The notes: generated from the letters alone by a model not told the origin. Positions 10,704 through 20,965 are shown, numbered from the stretch's first letter. The stretch is DNA of 64,000 bases from Paralithodes platypus (GCA_032716605.1 CM064506.1:17185779-17249778); one strand, 5' to 3'. Numbers and translations are program-made.

Positions 10704-11157
10704 AATAGGGTGGTCAGTATGGAAGTGAAGAAGTCCTTGCATGGACGTTGGTTGAGAGACTCAGACCAAGAGTGAGAGCAGTGGAAATTAATTACTTAAG
10801 GAGTGCGTGCGGAGTTACATGGAGGGATAGACAGACTAATGAGGAAGTAAGGAGGTGTGGTGTGGAGGTAGATGTGCTGGAAAGTGTGAAAAGGAACAAC
10901 TTGAGATGGTTTGGCCATATGGAACATATGGAAAGCGAGAGAATGACTAAGAGGGTGTACGAGAGCGAGGTGGAGGGACAGAGAGGGAGAGGTAGACCGA
11001 ATGAGAGGTGGAAGGATGGAGTGAGGAAGTACATGAACGAAGGCGGTGCTGGTTGGAGGGAGGGGCGTCGACTGACTGGGGACAGAGGTGCATGGGGGCG
11101 GTTCGTTCGTGGCCATCCTTTCGGGGATCACGGTGTCAGGCAATAGATAGATAGATA
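10704..11157 (+). mobile_element. 5'-truncated RTE-type LINE 3' end
   Basis: The protein in frame 10748-11146 has RLRPRVRAVE, a YLRSACGVTWRDRQTNEE segment, RWFGHMEHM and GQRGRGRPNERWKDGV, typical of the C-terminus of RTE-like LINEs. It ends at GDHGVRQ, stop and (TAGA)n. The minus-strand copy at 27.3-31 kb shares this region; here about 60 bases are missing between the two halves of the 5' part. GAGGAGGA occurs at 10696-10703 and again at 11158-11165 and is a good target-site duplication. Confidence 0.8.
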
Positions 11158-11165
11158 GAGGAGGA

Positions 11166-11476
11166 TTCCTAGCCCCCTGCCCCCAGAAGGAAAAGTAGGA
11201 CAGTAAAAAAAAAAAAAAAAACAGATACAAATGGCTAAGGTTGGGTAGAGGATGGCAAATCTCACTCTGGATAGGACCAGCCCTCACCCAAAAAATATAA
11301 GACGAAATATTATCCATGATTCCCGCTCTGTGCACCGCATGCTTTTTTATTTGCGGGCATGGCCTTCCATAGGCTACTCCTACATTAAGTAGCGGACATT
11401 AGATGTGCGGTAGACCAGTGTCGCATGTACACAAGTATATGCTAGCACCTGATCAACATGGTAAAGCTGATTCCAC
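11166..11476. other. Intergenic stretch, nothing recognised
   Basis: It includes a poly-A tract near 11204-11221; no gene or RNA is seen. Confidence 0.4.
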
Positions 11477-11484
11477 TGGTTACA

Positions 11485-11526
11485 CAGGGCTGTTTGGCCA
11501 GGCAGCTTAGGGAACGACAACAATAT
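11485..11526 (+). mobile_element. 42-bp LINE 3'-end micro-insertion
   Basis: The sequence starting CAGGGCTGTTTGGCC and ending GACAACAATAT matches the last bases of the LINE at 6420-9200. It is flanked by a perfect 8-bp duplication TGGTTACA (11477-11484 and 11527-11534), so it is an independent, extremely short retrotransposition. Confidence 0.8.
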
Positions 11527-11689
11527 TGGTTACAAACTACATTCACAGCCATTCTAACAGTACAATAACATTTAATATGCACCCCACACACTAAACACAA
11601 CAATGGGCAGTTGGGCTAGCATCTCAAAATAAATAGATCAACTTTAGGCTACTTAGAAATTATATTAATTTTGTAAAACTATTTATATG

Positions 11690-12380
11690 AGCCACGAGAG
11701 GCACAAGAAAAAGTCTGAGTCACTTGGGAGAAAGCTATACTTGTCCGAGCCTCTAAAGATTTTTTCGTTACCGGTACTTAGGAGAGATGCATTACTTTTG
11801 CAGTTCTTAAAATGTTGTTTGAGTCACTTAGAAGAGACGTTTTACTTGGTTGAGTCACTAGATTTGTCCTAGTCACTTGGGAGAGAAATGTTACTTGTCC
11901 GAGCTTCTAGAGTGTTATTCAAGTTGCTAAGGAAGGAAAATATAATTGTCTGAGCTTCTAGAAAGTAGTTTGAATCACTAAAGAAGGAAAATGTACTAGT
12001 CCGAGCTTCTAGAAAGTTATCCTAGTCACTTGGAAGAAAAATGGTACTTGTCCAAGTCATAAGAATTGTCTCAGTTACTTGGGAGAGAGATGTTACTTGT
12101 CTGAGCTCCGAGAGTGTTGTTCGAGTTACTAAGGAAGGAAAATGTACTTGTCCGAGCTTCTAGAAAGTTGTAAGAGTCGCTTGGAAGAAATACAGTATGT
12201 TACTTGTCTGAGTCACTTACAAGAAACTTTACTTGCTTGAGTCATTAAAGAGGAAAATGTACTTGTCTGAGCTGCTTAGAATTCCCTGGGTCACTTGGGA
12301 GAAAAACTTGAACTTATTTGAGCTACTAGAGAGTTGTCAAGAGTCACTTGGAAGAGATACTTGACTTGTTATAAGTTACT
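11690..12380 (-). repeat. Degenerate 51-bp tandem repeat related to zinc-finger protein tail
   Basis: About 12-13 diverged units recur, with the plus-strand landmark ACTTGTCYGAGCTTCTAGA at roughly 50-base spacing (for example near 11896, 11946, 12095 and 12147). Read on the minus strand, a unit translates to about 17 residues resembling NNTLEARTSNISLPSDS. That is the repeat found in the C-terminal tail of the adjacent zinc-finger protein. The array lies 3' of that gene's stop codon and is now broken by stops and indels. A former coding extension or spread of the minisatellite are both possible. Confidence 0.75.
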
Positions 12381-12626
12381 ATAGTCTGTTCATTATACAG
12401 TAGTTAAGCCAAAAATCCTGACCACTAACTTCTATAACTCAAACAGGACTAGAATAATCAAGCTAATGTTACTACTATTTGGGAAGTCTGAGAGGGAATA
12501 GGTATGGAAAACTACAGCTAATTTGCTCTAGCTCTTTTTGAGTTACTGTACAGAGGCTAGCGGTCATGATTTCTGGTCTACTTATAAAGAATGGACTATA
12601 GGAGGTTATCACTAAGGAGAGAAATT

Positions 12627-13904
12627 TTAATTTTCCGAGTCGCTTGGAGGAGAAACTTTACTTGTCTGATTCTCTATAGAGTTGTCCAAATCATTTATGT
12701 TACTTGCTTGAGCATCTAGAGAGTTGTCAGAATCAATTGGGAGAGAAACGTTACTTGTCTGAGCCTCTAAAGAGTTACCAGAGTCATTTGGGAGCAAATC
12801 TTGACTAGTTTGGGCAATTTGAGCCAACAGAAAGTTGTTCAAGTTATTTGTGATACTTTTTTGAGCCATTAGAAATTGTCCAGTTAAGAAAGAAACCTGG
12901 TGAAATCGCGCAAGGTGACGCTTGAGACAACTACTGAACTTGAAGCCTGTGTCACAATGAGGACACTGGTATTTCTTTACCTCAGAGTGAACCACCAAGT
13001 GTCTGGTGAGGTCCGAGTTAGTGTAGAACCTTTTACCGCACTCCCCACACTCAACATTCTTCTCTCCGTTATGGATCAGCATGTGTTCCACCAGACTCTC
13101 CTTGGCTTTGAACAGTTTATCGCACAGCTCGCACTTGAACTTTTTTTCGTTCGAGTGAACCATCATGTGTCGCTTAAGGTGGCTCTTCCGATTGAACAGC
13201 TTACCACAGATCTCGCACCCAAACTCATTCTTGTTGTGGGTGGTGATGTGATGCACCAAGTCCCTGTTACTCTTAAACATCTTTCCGCAGTGATGGCACA
13301 CCACATTCCTCTCTTCCGTGTGAACTGGATAATGGTTGATGAGGTTACACTTCAAGGAGAACTTCTTGCCACATATTTCGCACTCGAACTCCCTCACCCC
13401 CGAATGGACGAGCATGTGTTTGCGGAGGGTGCTCTTGTGGCTGAACCTTTTCTCGCACACCTCGCACTCAAACATCTTGAGCCCGGAATGAACGACAGAG
13501 TGCTCGGTGAGGACGCTCTTCCGGCCAAATATTTTCCCACACACGGGACACTTGAACCTCTTCTCACCCGTGTGAATCAGTGTGTGTTCGGCCAGATGGC
13601 TGTTCTGAAAAAAAAGTTTCCCACAAACCAGACATTCAAATTTCTTTTCTCTGGTGTGAATCTTAGAATGTCTGGTGAGTTGGGCTGTCCGAGCAAACAC
13701 TTTATAACACACTTCACACTGATGACGATAGTGCTTCTTATCTGTTGTTATAAAGTTACCTGAACCTTGACCATCATCGTTCTTGTTACTCGCTCCTCCC
13801 TCTTTGTCCCCACTTTTGGCCACAAACCCTTCACACTCGTTCACTTCCTCTTCAAACACTTCACCGTCACACTCCAACTTCTGAACAAAGCCTATCTCCA
13901 TCAT
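12627..13904 (-). CDS. C2H2 zinc-finger protein with ten fingers (probably the last exon of a gene)
   Basis: The 425-residue product has an acidic N-terminal segment, then ten consecutive C2H2 fingers (about residues 61-340), then a Ser/Asp/Asn-rich tail with 17-residue repeats. All ten fingers keep two Cys and two His, with the C-x2-C-x12-H-x3-4-H pattern; most linkers are degenerate (HSGLKMF, HNKNEF) rather than TGEKP. Such proteins are usually nuclear DNA-binding factors; the target is unknown. The frame remains open upstream to 14009, but that part is AT-rich with hydrophobic Leu/Phe-rich codons. A good splice acceptor (TTTATTCAG, minus strand) ends at 13921, so an exon starting at 13920 with ATG at 13904 (or 13901) is preferred. 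It is the only uninterrupted, non-transposon ORF in the window. Confidence 0.85.
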   Translation of the reverse strand: MMEIGFVQKLECDGEVFEEEVNECEGFVAKSGDKEGGASNKNDDGQGSGNFITTDKKHYRHQCEVCYKVFARTAQLTRHSKIHTREKKFECLVCGKLFFQNSHLAEHTLIHTGEKRFKCPVCGKIFGRKSVLTEHSVVHSGLKMFECEVCEKRFSHKSTLRKHMLVHSGVREFECEICGKKFSLKCNLINHYPVHTEERNVVCHHCGKMFKSNRDLVHHITTHNKNEFGCEICGKLFNRKSHLKRHMMVHSNEKKFKCELCDKLFKAKESLVEHMLIHNGEKNVECGECGKRFYTNSDLTRHLVVHSEVKKYQCPHCDTGFKFSSCLKRHLARFHQVSFLTGQFLMAQKSITNNLNNFLLAQIAQTSQDLLPNDSGNSLEAQTSNVSLPIDSDNSLDAQASNINDLDNSIENQTSKVSPPSDSEN

Positions 13905-13920
13905 AATGCTTGTGAATATT

Positions 13921-13938
13921 CTGAATAAATTAAATAAC
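13921..13938 (-). promoter_or_regulatory. Putative 3' splice site before the zinc-finger exon
   Basis: On the minus strand a pyrimidine-rich GTTATTTAATTTATTCAG ends at 13921, 17 bases before the preferred ATG. This fits an intron acceptor and implies an upstream exon beyond 14 kb that I could not identify. Confidence 0.5.
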
Positions 13939-14009
13939 AAAAGGAGTTTAAATATTTCTCTATAATCTATTAAGAGTTCATATTCCTGAACAAGCTTAAT
14001 GGAGAGCAA

Positions 14010-14400
14010 AACATGGAACTACCTTTCAAACAATAAATAAGATAGATTGCTAAACAAATTAATGAAATATTAATATGGATGAAATATAAAGGTAATATCA
14101 CACAAGAGCATCATATTCAGTTTTTGATAGTATTTTGCAAGCAACATTTCTGGGATCTTTTGCATTCGTATCGGAAACAAGACTGACGACATATTAATTT
14201 AAGTAACAGAATCATTTTAAAAGCTCAACTCATATGCTGCCAGACCAGAGTTGCAAATAGAAATTGATGTGAAAGGTGCTTGTATAACAGCATCTTGAAT
14301 CAATACTCGGGTAACGTGAAACTAACTTCTCAGGAATGCAACATTATGCCACTGTATATATGGAGCTTCATGTTGACTTCAGTAGTAGACCTGGAACAAG
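14010..14400. other. Upstream of the zinc-finger exon; intron or intergenic
   Basis: AT-rich, with no convincing coding exon. If the splice acceptor at 13921 is real, this is intronic. Confidence 0.35.
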
Positions 14401-14547
14401 AAATTACACATTAACGGACTGGCATCTTTTCACCCAGTTTAGTTCATCCATCCTCTCTACATTGTCCAAACCATCCAAGCCTGCTTGTACACATCTCATC
14501 ACTGATGCTCCTGATACCTAACCATCTCCTCAATTCTTCACTACTGT
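14401..14547 (-). mobile_element. LINE C-terminal fragment, inverted copy
   Basis: This is the reverse complement of 14880-15030 with few changes. It encodes part of a LINE C-terminus (WFGHVERMDELNWVKRC type) on the minus strand. Together the two pieces form an inverted pair separated by about 330 bp. Confidence 0.65.
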
Positions 14548-14787
14548 AGATATGAAATAATATATACAGTACTACATACTGTAGTTTCTATATTTAGCTG
14601 CTGAATACAGTGAAAACAGAAGTTATAAAATAGTATATACTGTAGTATGTTATTATTATATACCGGTATACAGTAATGCAATAAGTTAACCAATGCTGAA
14701 ATTGCAGATGATGAAAATAAATCAGGGTAAAGAAAAAAAATAAAAGAAAATAATAATAAAGGACAGAAGTGAAACCTTGTCCCAAAG

Positions 14788-15140
14788 TTGAGACTGGTCA
14801 TACTTATGCTTGTGGAGTTAACTTATGAAAAGGTAATGAGAATGCGAGATAAGGCCAAACTTAGAGATAGGATACCGGTATCTAGTGAAGAGTTGAGGAG
14901 ATGGTTAGGTAGCAGGAGCATCAGTGATGAGATGTGTACAAGCAGGCTTGGATGGTTTGGGCATGTAGAGAGGATGGATGAACTAAACTGGGTGAAAAGA
15001 TGCCAGTCCGTTAATGTGTTTGAGTTGCACCAAGGGGTAGACCTAGAAAGGCGTGGGATCAGACTATACACTCAAATCTCTAATTTAAAATCATGACAAG
15101 TGAGGCATCTCTAAACAGGGCTGCCTGGAACGCCGCCATT
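14788..15140 (+). mobile_element. Non-LTR retrotransposon C-terminal fragment
   Basis: The frame 14788-15096 contains SSEELRRWLGSRSISDEM, WFGHVERMDELNWVKRC and a GVDLERRGIR segment. It resembles the minus-strand fragment at 49.3-49.75 kb. Both are typical of LINE ORF2 ends. It is 5'-truncated and degenerate. Confidence 0.65.
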
Positions 15141-15902
15141 AGGATGTGAAACTGAAACTGCACCTCGTGTGGAACACTCAGCCTTTAAAATGATGTACGC
15201 CTATGTATATATTGTAGCAAAAAAAATAAAAATAAAAAAATCCTATACCGTAGGCAATAAAATATGGTAGCCTAGTCTTATTATGTACAATATATGGGTA
15301 TAATTGAACTAAATAGGAGCTAAAGACAGTGACTTAGTGAGGAGGTAAATGAAATGATCTGTCATGTTAGTTTGAAGACTAGCTTATAGGCTACTCTAAT
15401 ACTTACCACAGTAAATTAAAGTAGGTACATTGTGATGGTTGGTACCCTAGGCCAAGGTTACTTGCTTGCACTCTGATAGTTTTCCCTCACTCCACCTTGC
15501 TCCTTGACTCTCATGACCAGAGTGTAGTCCATTTGGTTTGAAGACTGAAATAACTGTGAGAAGGAATACAGGCATAATAACAATGTCATTATTATTTTTA
15601 TTTAAGATTAAAGACCATTTCATCTATAGAGTGTGGTTAGTCTCACGTCCTAAATGGGGGCATTCCAGGCGACCCTGCCATGGGCTGCCTCTCTTGTTAA
15701 GTACTTTGTTTTGAAATCGGACCAGAGTACCTGATCCCATGTCTTTCTAGGTCTACTCCTAAGTGCAGTGTAGCCTAAGGTAAGATTTAAAAAAGTATTA
15801 GGCCTAGACGCCTAGCCTGATTCTTAAATGAAAAAAAAAAAAAAATCATTGGACCTAATCTTTAGATATACCGGCATCTACAACGGCTATCAAAAGCATA
15901 TA
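15141..15902. other. Intergenic, AT-rich
   Basis: Short A-rich runs; a stretch near 15650-15730 may continue the LINE tail in inverted form, with a sequence similar to 49.4 kb. No gene is seen. Confidence 0.35.
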
Positions 15903-16966
15903 GTACTGTCAACTGGGGTGAATTCGGACATCATCGCCAAACAAAAGTTATTATATAAATATTAATTAATGAATAAACATTGGAAATCTCTTTTCACCAG
16001 GCTTTTCGTAATACTTTTGTATCAATTTTGTGTGTAAAGATCTTTAAATATATTTTGACAAGTAATAAAAAACAATTATAAACCAAAATAAGGTATATAA
16101 GTAAATTTTGTAACAATGGCAAACTTTCTTTGACAGAAATTATAATGAGTCGATGCAGGAAAGTTATCAGTGCCAAAATGTACTTTCGTAATTAGTGTGA
16201 AAGTACAAAATAATTAATTGGCATCATCTTGTATATTATTCCCGTAATTGGGTATTAAATTATTCAATTTTGAAATTTCTGTAAAACTGGGGTAAATTCG
16301 GACAGGATGAAAATTAATTACCGTAAATATATAATATTATTTAATCTAACTTTAGCTACAACCTGTCAGATTCGGATATTGAGTGTAATTGGGTTTATAG
16401 TTGTTATTACACGGGGTATTTTTGAGTTATGTCACACAGTCACAATAATCCTTATTTTTACATTATCAGGGTCCTACAGCTACCCAGAGTACCTGTATTG
16501 GACAATAAATCCAGATATATCCGAAATTGCCCAAAAAGTGTCGCATCTTATGTCTTATGATATGGTATTTATGGTCTTTACATTTTCAGGGAGAGTGATA
16601 AGACCCTTTTAAAATGCTCAAAGATGTCCGAATTGACCCCTGAAAGGTCCGAATCTATACTGGGATCACTGGTTAGTCCTATTAATGTATTTTATATCCA
16701 TGTCTGAATTCTGGCTAGGTATCCGAAATTGCCCCAAATCCTGTCCGAATTCGGACACCTTTATTATACTGTACTGTATTTAATTTTATAATAAATATAT
16801 ATATGCAATGTAGGCCTATTTTAATTTCTTTAAAGCTATGATTGTATACCCCAATGTACCAGCTACATATACAATATATACTTAAGATCTTATATCGAGA
16901 TAAAAACAAGACTACATGCTATGGAAATACGCAAAAATCGGCCGAATTCGCCCCAGTTGACGGTAC
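15903..16966. mobile_element. DNA transposon remnant with 24-bp TIRs and TA ends (1.06 kb)
   Basis: The left terminus TACTGTCAACTGGGGTGAAT and the inverted right terminus TACCGTCAACTGGGGCGAAT differ by two bases over 20, and both are flanked by TA, as in Tc1/mariner/pogo elements. The motif CTGGGGTAAATTCGGACAG and its complement recur inside (about 16289, 16625, 16725-16760). The 101-residue open frame at 16307-16612 has no recognisable transposase motif, so the element looks non-autonomous. Confidence 0.6.
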
Positions 16967-17006
16967 GGTATATATTTTGTTAGAATTTTAGGTAATTTTT
17001 TTGAAA

Positions 17007-18454
17007 AGACTCGCAGCGTTATTATACATAATTTATTAGGGAAAGTGAAGCTCTATGGAATCCTTATAATATACTCACATAGATTCCACTGTGGAACAAT
17101 AGTTTTGATAGTTAACTATAGTTTTGATGTAAATACTACCGCAACTACGAATCTTGTTTCCGAGACCTAGTATATTAACCTAACCAAACAACCTAACCTA
17201 ACCTAACCCTAGAGTGGTGATGGGCTGGTCTATCAGAGTGAGAACTGAGCGATCTCTGCCATACCCATAGCTTACTCTGACTGTTCCTTTAACTTATATA
17301 TTTTCTAGATCTCAAGTGACGGCGTCTTTTCCGTGGATTGACCTCCCAATCTACCAAGATTGGAAGCCAAAGCGTCACATTTTTTCCCTTGCCCCTCAAC
17401 TTTCTCTTCATAATTGCTGAGGGGCACAGGGCCCTGGGTGGGGCTTTGGTTTCCCGGGCGTTTCCGCACCCTCCTCAGCTCCCCGCCATGGAGTGGCTTC
17501 GGTCACCCAGGCTTTATTGTGGTCGGCAGGGAGGGTTCTGTGGGGGCGCTCGGTTATGGCCTTGGCCTTGCTCGGGGCCTTGGGGCTGTTCGGCCAGGCA
17601 GCTTGGGGAACAACAACAACAACCTAACCCTAGACCCAGTACCGGTACCGTTCAAACGTGGGATACAACACTAGCCCTTGCATGCCAGCTATTGTGGGTT
17701 CATATATTAGACATACAGTAACATCTTTGTAGAACATAACACTTTACCGTAGCGAGTGTACTCCATTCCGAACACTTTTTGTAAACATGAACACGTCCGT
17801 AGCGGAGCTCTAAAAGATTGCGGGACTGAGTTTGTTTACGCGCGGGACTATTTATATCGACAAAATCGAGTTACAAAACTTATCAAAACTATTCTACCAC
17901 AACGGAATCTATTAGCGCATTTTTCAAAGGCACAAAGAGGCATAGATTACCATAGATTACCAGACACAACCAGACAGAAGCAGACAGCCTCCCGAGATTG
18001 TCTGGTTGTCTTTGGTCAGCTCGGCCAAGACCAAAGATTAACGGACGGGGGTGTGGCCATCAGCCGGGAGGCAGGACTCTTGTGACAGTTTCAGCCACTC
18101 ACAGCCTTCGTTACAAGGCATGATTCAAATGTTAGACAACTGACAGGGGTGAGTGTTGTAAATATTATGTCCTTCATATACTTAAAATTATTATTTCGAA
18201 TGAATTAGAGTCCTTTGCATTCCTATAGAGTTAGGAAGTAATATTATTGTTTAATTAACACATTTGTCTCTGAATTATGCTTTTTTATTATATATATTTA
18301 ACAATTATAGGTCTGCCATGAGCAACTTGCCAGTTTTTCAAACCATAAAAACTCTATGGTCCACAGTGTCTTTGAAAAATGCGCTATACGTGAGTAAGGA
18401 TTCCATAGAGCTTCACTTTCCCTAATAAATTATGTATAATAACGCTGCGAGTCT
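17007..18454. mobile_element. Inverted-repeat element with perfect 59-bp termini
   Basis: 17007-17065 is the exact reverse complement of 18396-18454 by eye. The interior carries (CCTAA)n near 17177-17213 and a LINE 3' fragment (about 17400-17625). No transposase frame is seen and no clear target duplication was found, so class is open. Confidence 0.65.
17400..17630 (+). mobile_element. LINE 3' end with (AAC)4 tail
   Basis: The frame 17414-17674 encodes GYGLGLARGLGAVRPGSLG followed by Asn codons. It corresponds to the end of the LINE at 6420-9200 and to the units of the 63-kb array. A related but inverted segment exists at about 6420-6500. Confidence 0.6.
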
Positions 18455-19230
18455 ATTCGCGATAATTATTGAATTTTACTTTAGCGGCGCATACTTTACA
18501 GGTACCACCACCACAGGCTTAGGCTATAAGATTTTTTTAGGTTTCCATGCATCCATCAACAACCTACACCCTTTTCTGGTCTGATATTAATAATAATAGA
18601 AACGATTTAATAATAAACTAATAATTTAGGCCTAATAATAAAGTTTTAAGGAGCGCTTTTGGGCCGAAAATCGGGAGTTAACCGCCTCTGGAAGGATGTA
18701 GTATCTGTCAGTATCTGTAGTAACGGTCATCACGTTTACATAGGTCGTCGTGCGCTCGTGGTTAGGGCGTTAGGCCTACGTTTCCATCAATTTTGACTGC
18801 GTTTTTTTTTTCTGTAATTTGCCCCCTACTGGCAATATAGGCCTAGGCTAGGCTATGATGATGACAATAAGTCATGGGGGGGTGAAGGGGGAAACCACCC
18901 CCTCAACCTATTATTGTATCCCACAGCAGTCAAAATAGACGAGAACGTGATCGCGAACGTGTGAGTAGTGTAAACAAGGCGGGCGATACGCACGAATACT
19001 ACATTCATGCCACCGCCACTTGGCCTACTTCCGATCGTCAGTTTGTTGACATGACGCTCGGTTAGGCTTACTTTCTGTTGTTTTTCTGCCCCCTGCTGGC
19101 AATATATAGGTTATGATGATGACAATAATTCTAGGGCGGGTGAGGACCGTGAAGGGGCAAATCGGTAAATGTTTATCACCAACCAGTGACGAGTTTTTTT
19201 AGGTTATTTTTTTATTTTTTATTTTATTTT
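18455..19230. other. Intergenic stretch
   Basis: A segment resembling CCCCTGCTGGCAATATAGG is repeated (about 18822 and 19090), suggesting an old duplicated repeat. No gene is recognised. Confidence 0.35.
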
Positions 19231-19996
19231 TTTCTTTGATACACAGTGTTGTTTAATACCAAGGACTGTCGCATTTTACTATTTTCCCATTATCCATCAA
19301 TTTTAAAACACGGCCCCCGATAGTGGGGAGGGCTATGAAGATCAGGGAAATTGCGGGGTAAAAGCCGTAAATAAAGGGGTAATATTGGAAGAACTCTGAA
19401 AATACAATATTGAAAACTAACAAAACCTGAAAATGGAAAAACCCGAGCCAAGTTTTGACCAAACTTGGCTCGGGTTTTTCAATTTTTCAGAGTCCAAAAT
19501 CACAGTAGGCCTAACCTCATTTCGAAAGTTGGCTCGGGGGGGGGGGGTGGGGGGCCCCCCGCCCCCACACCCCCGCTAGCCTAAATCCCTTAAATCCGAG
19601 CCAACTTTTGCCAAAAAAAAACGAGACAACTTTCGAAATGAGGTTACTGTGATTTTGGACTCTGAAAAATTGAAAAACCCGAGCCAAGTTTGGTCAAAAC
19701 TTGGCTCGGGTTTTTCTATTTTCAGGTTTTGTTACTTTTCATCCCCTTCGGGGATCACGGCATCAGGCAATAGATAGAGATAGATAGTTACTTTTCAATA
19801 TTGTATTTTCAGAGTTCTTCCAATATTAGTCCTACCCCTTTATTTACGTCTTGTCGTCTTTTACCCCGCAATTTCCCTGATCTTCATAGCCCTCCCCACT
19901 ATCGGGGGCTGTGTCTTAAGATTGATGGATAGGCTAATGGGAAAATAGTAAAATGCGACAGTCCTTGGTATTAAACAACACTGTATATCAAAGAAA
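19231..19996. repeat. Large palindromic (foldback) element
   Basis: Left arm 19231-19545 and right arm 19595-19996 are inverted copies with small differences. Within each arm lies a smaller perfect hairpin (AACCCGAGCCAAGTTT ... AACTTGGCTCGGGTT; about 19440-19478 and 19677-19715). The right arm is lengthened by a 45-bp LINE insertion. A partial copy of the arm (ATGAAGATCAGGGAAATTGC) is found at about 21744. Non-coding. Confidence 0.7.
19742..19786 (+). mobile_element. 45-bp RTE 3'-end micro-insertion
   Basis: The sequence TCCCCTTCGGGGATCACGG through a (TAGA)n-like tail matches the end of the RTE fragment at 11110-11157. It is flanked by an 11-bp duplication GTTACTTTTCA (19731-19741 and 19787-19797), and the opposite palindrome arm lacks it. 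Confidence 0.85.
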
Positions 19997-20089
19997 AAAC
20001 CATCTTCAGACTGATCCGGTAAATAAAAATACCAAAGTACAGTACAACAAATTACCTGAAAAACTCGTAGCACATACCACCACGACCTC

Positions 20090-20413
20090 CATGTTAGGGT
20101 TCCATCTTCAAACTGAGCCCGCCCGGCGCCCGGACCGGCGAGGGGCGTGGCGCGTGATGACTGACGTGACGACTGAAAGACTGTGTGATTGGTTGATAAT
20201 TTGATGGAAGGCTGCGATTGGTTCATGCTATGGGTCATGATTCCTAAAAAGACCGCTAGGGGCGCTAGGTGTAGTGACGTTCGACTGAAAGACTGAGGGT
20301 AAGAGCACCCGAACTACGGCCATTGTGTACTATTGCGCCGCGGCCATCAACAGGGAGGTATTTTTTACAGTTTCTCGTATTTCACTTAGGCCTATAGCGA
20401 ATTTGCGACGGTA
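20090..20413 (+). promoter_or_regulatory. Possible TATA-less promoter and first non-coding exon
   Basis: This CpG-richer stretch has two inverted CCAAT boxes (GATTGGT near 20168 and 20216), TGACGTGACG and GTGACGTTCG (CRE-like), a repeated GACTGAAAGACTG and a GCGGCCATC (YY1-like) site. It ends in a strong splice donor, CGACG/GTAAGTAC, at about 20411. No coding exon is recognised downstream in the window. The combination fits a housekeeping-type promoter but is inference; the sequence could equally be a repeat. Confidence 0.3.
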
Positions 20414-20759
20414 AGTACATAGGCTAGCCTATACACCAACTGTATTACCAACAAAGTATCGTTCATGAAAGTGATAACACACTAATAGCCTTAATCATCG
20501 ATGGGGCCCGTCACTGGTTGGTCGGTAACTCTTACCAGCAAATCACCCGCTCAACACATAGGCTAGCCTAGGCCTACTGTATCCCACAGGCTAAATTTTA
20601 ATTGAACAACCAAACATAATAAAGAGTCAATAGGGCCTAAGTCTGTGGTGGTACAGTAGCCTACTTGTAAAGTGCATGCCGGGCGCACCCATAGTAAAAT
20701 TACACCTTTATTTCCTAGGCCTAGCCTAATGCCATTATGCCAAACCCAAAAAATATGCA

Positions 20760-20965
20760 TACCTAGGCCTAGCCCTAGTTTCTTCTTCTTTTTGTTTAAA
20801 TGTGCAGTTTGCTTGGAGGGTTGTCTCCAGATTACTGCACAGGCGTGTAGATGGGACAGAGTAAGAATAGAAGAGGAAAATCATAGAATGAGGAATGAAA
20901 AACTACTCAAAATTAGTCACTGAAGCCCCCCAACCGCGTCAAGGAGAGTAGTATCAGGGGGGTAG
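20760..20965 (-). repeat. Dispersed repeat with GAA-rich tail, copy 1
   Basis: The sequence from CTTCTTTTTGTTTAAATGTG to CACTGAAGCCCCCC is repeated at 21205-21425 nearly unchanged. Read on the minus strand it ends in (GAA)n, which suggests a SINE or LINE 3' end. Confidence 0.6.

Noticed and set aside
11690..12380. Regularly spaced repeats that could be mistaken for a CRISPR array
   Set aside because: Units are directly adjacent, degenerate and without unique spacers, in eukaryotic DNA; they match the zinc-finger protein tail.
12900..13763. 287-codon plus-strand ORF
   Set aside because: It is antisense to the zinc-finger array; the periodic Cys/His codons keep the opposite strand open.
16307..16612. 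101-codon ORF as a transposase
   Set aside because: Hydrophobic, AT-rich composition with no DDE/DDD or helix-turn-helix features visible.
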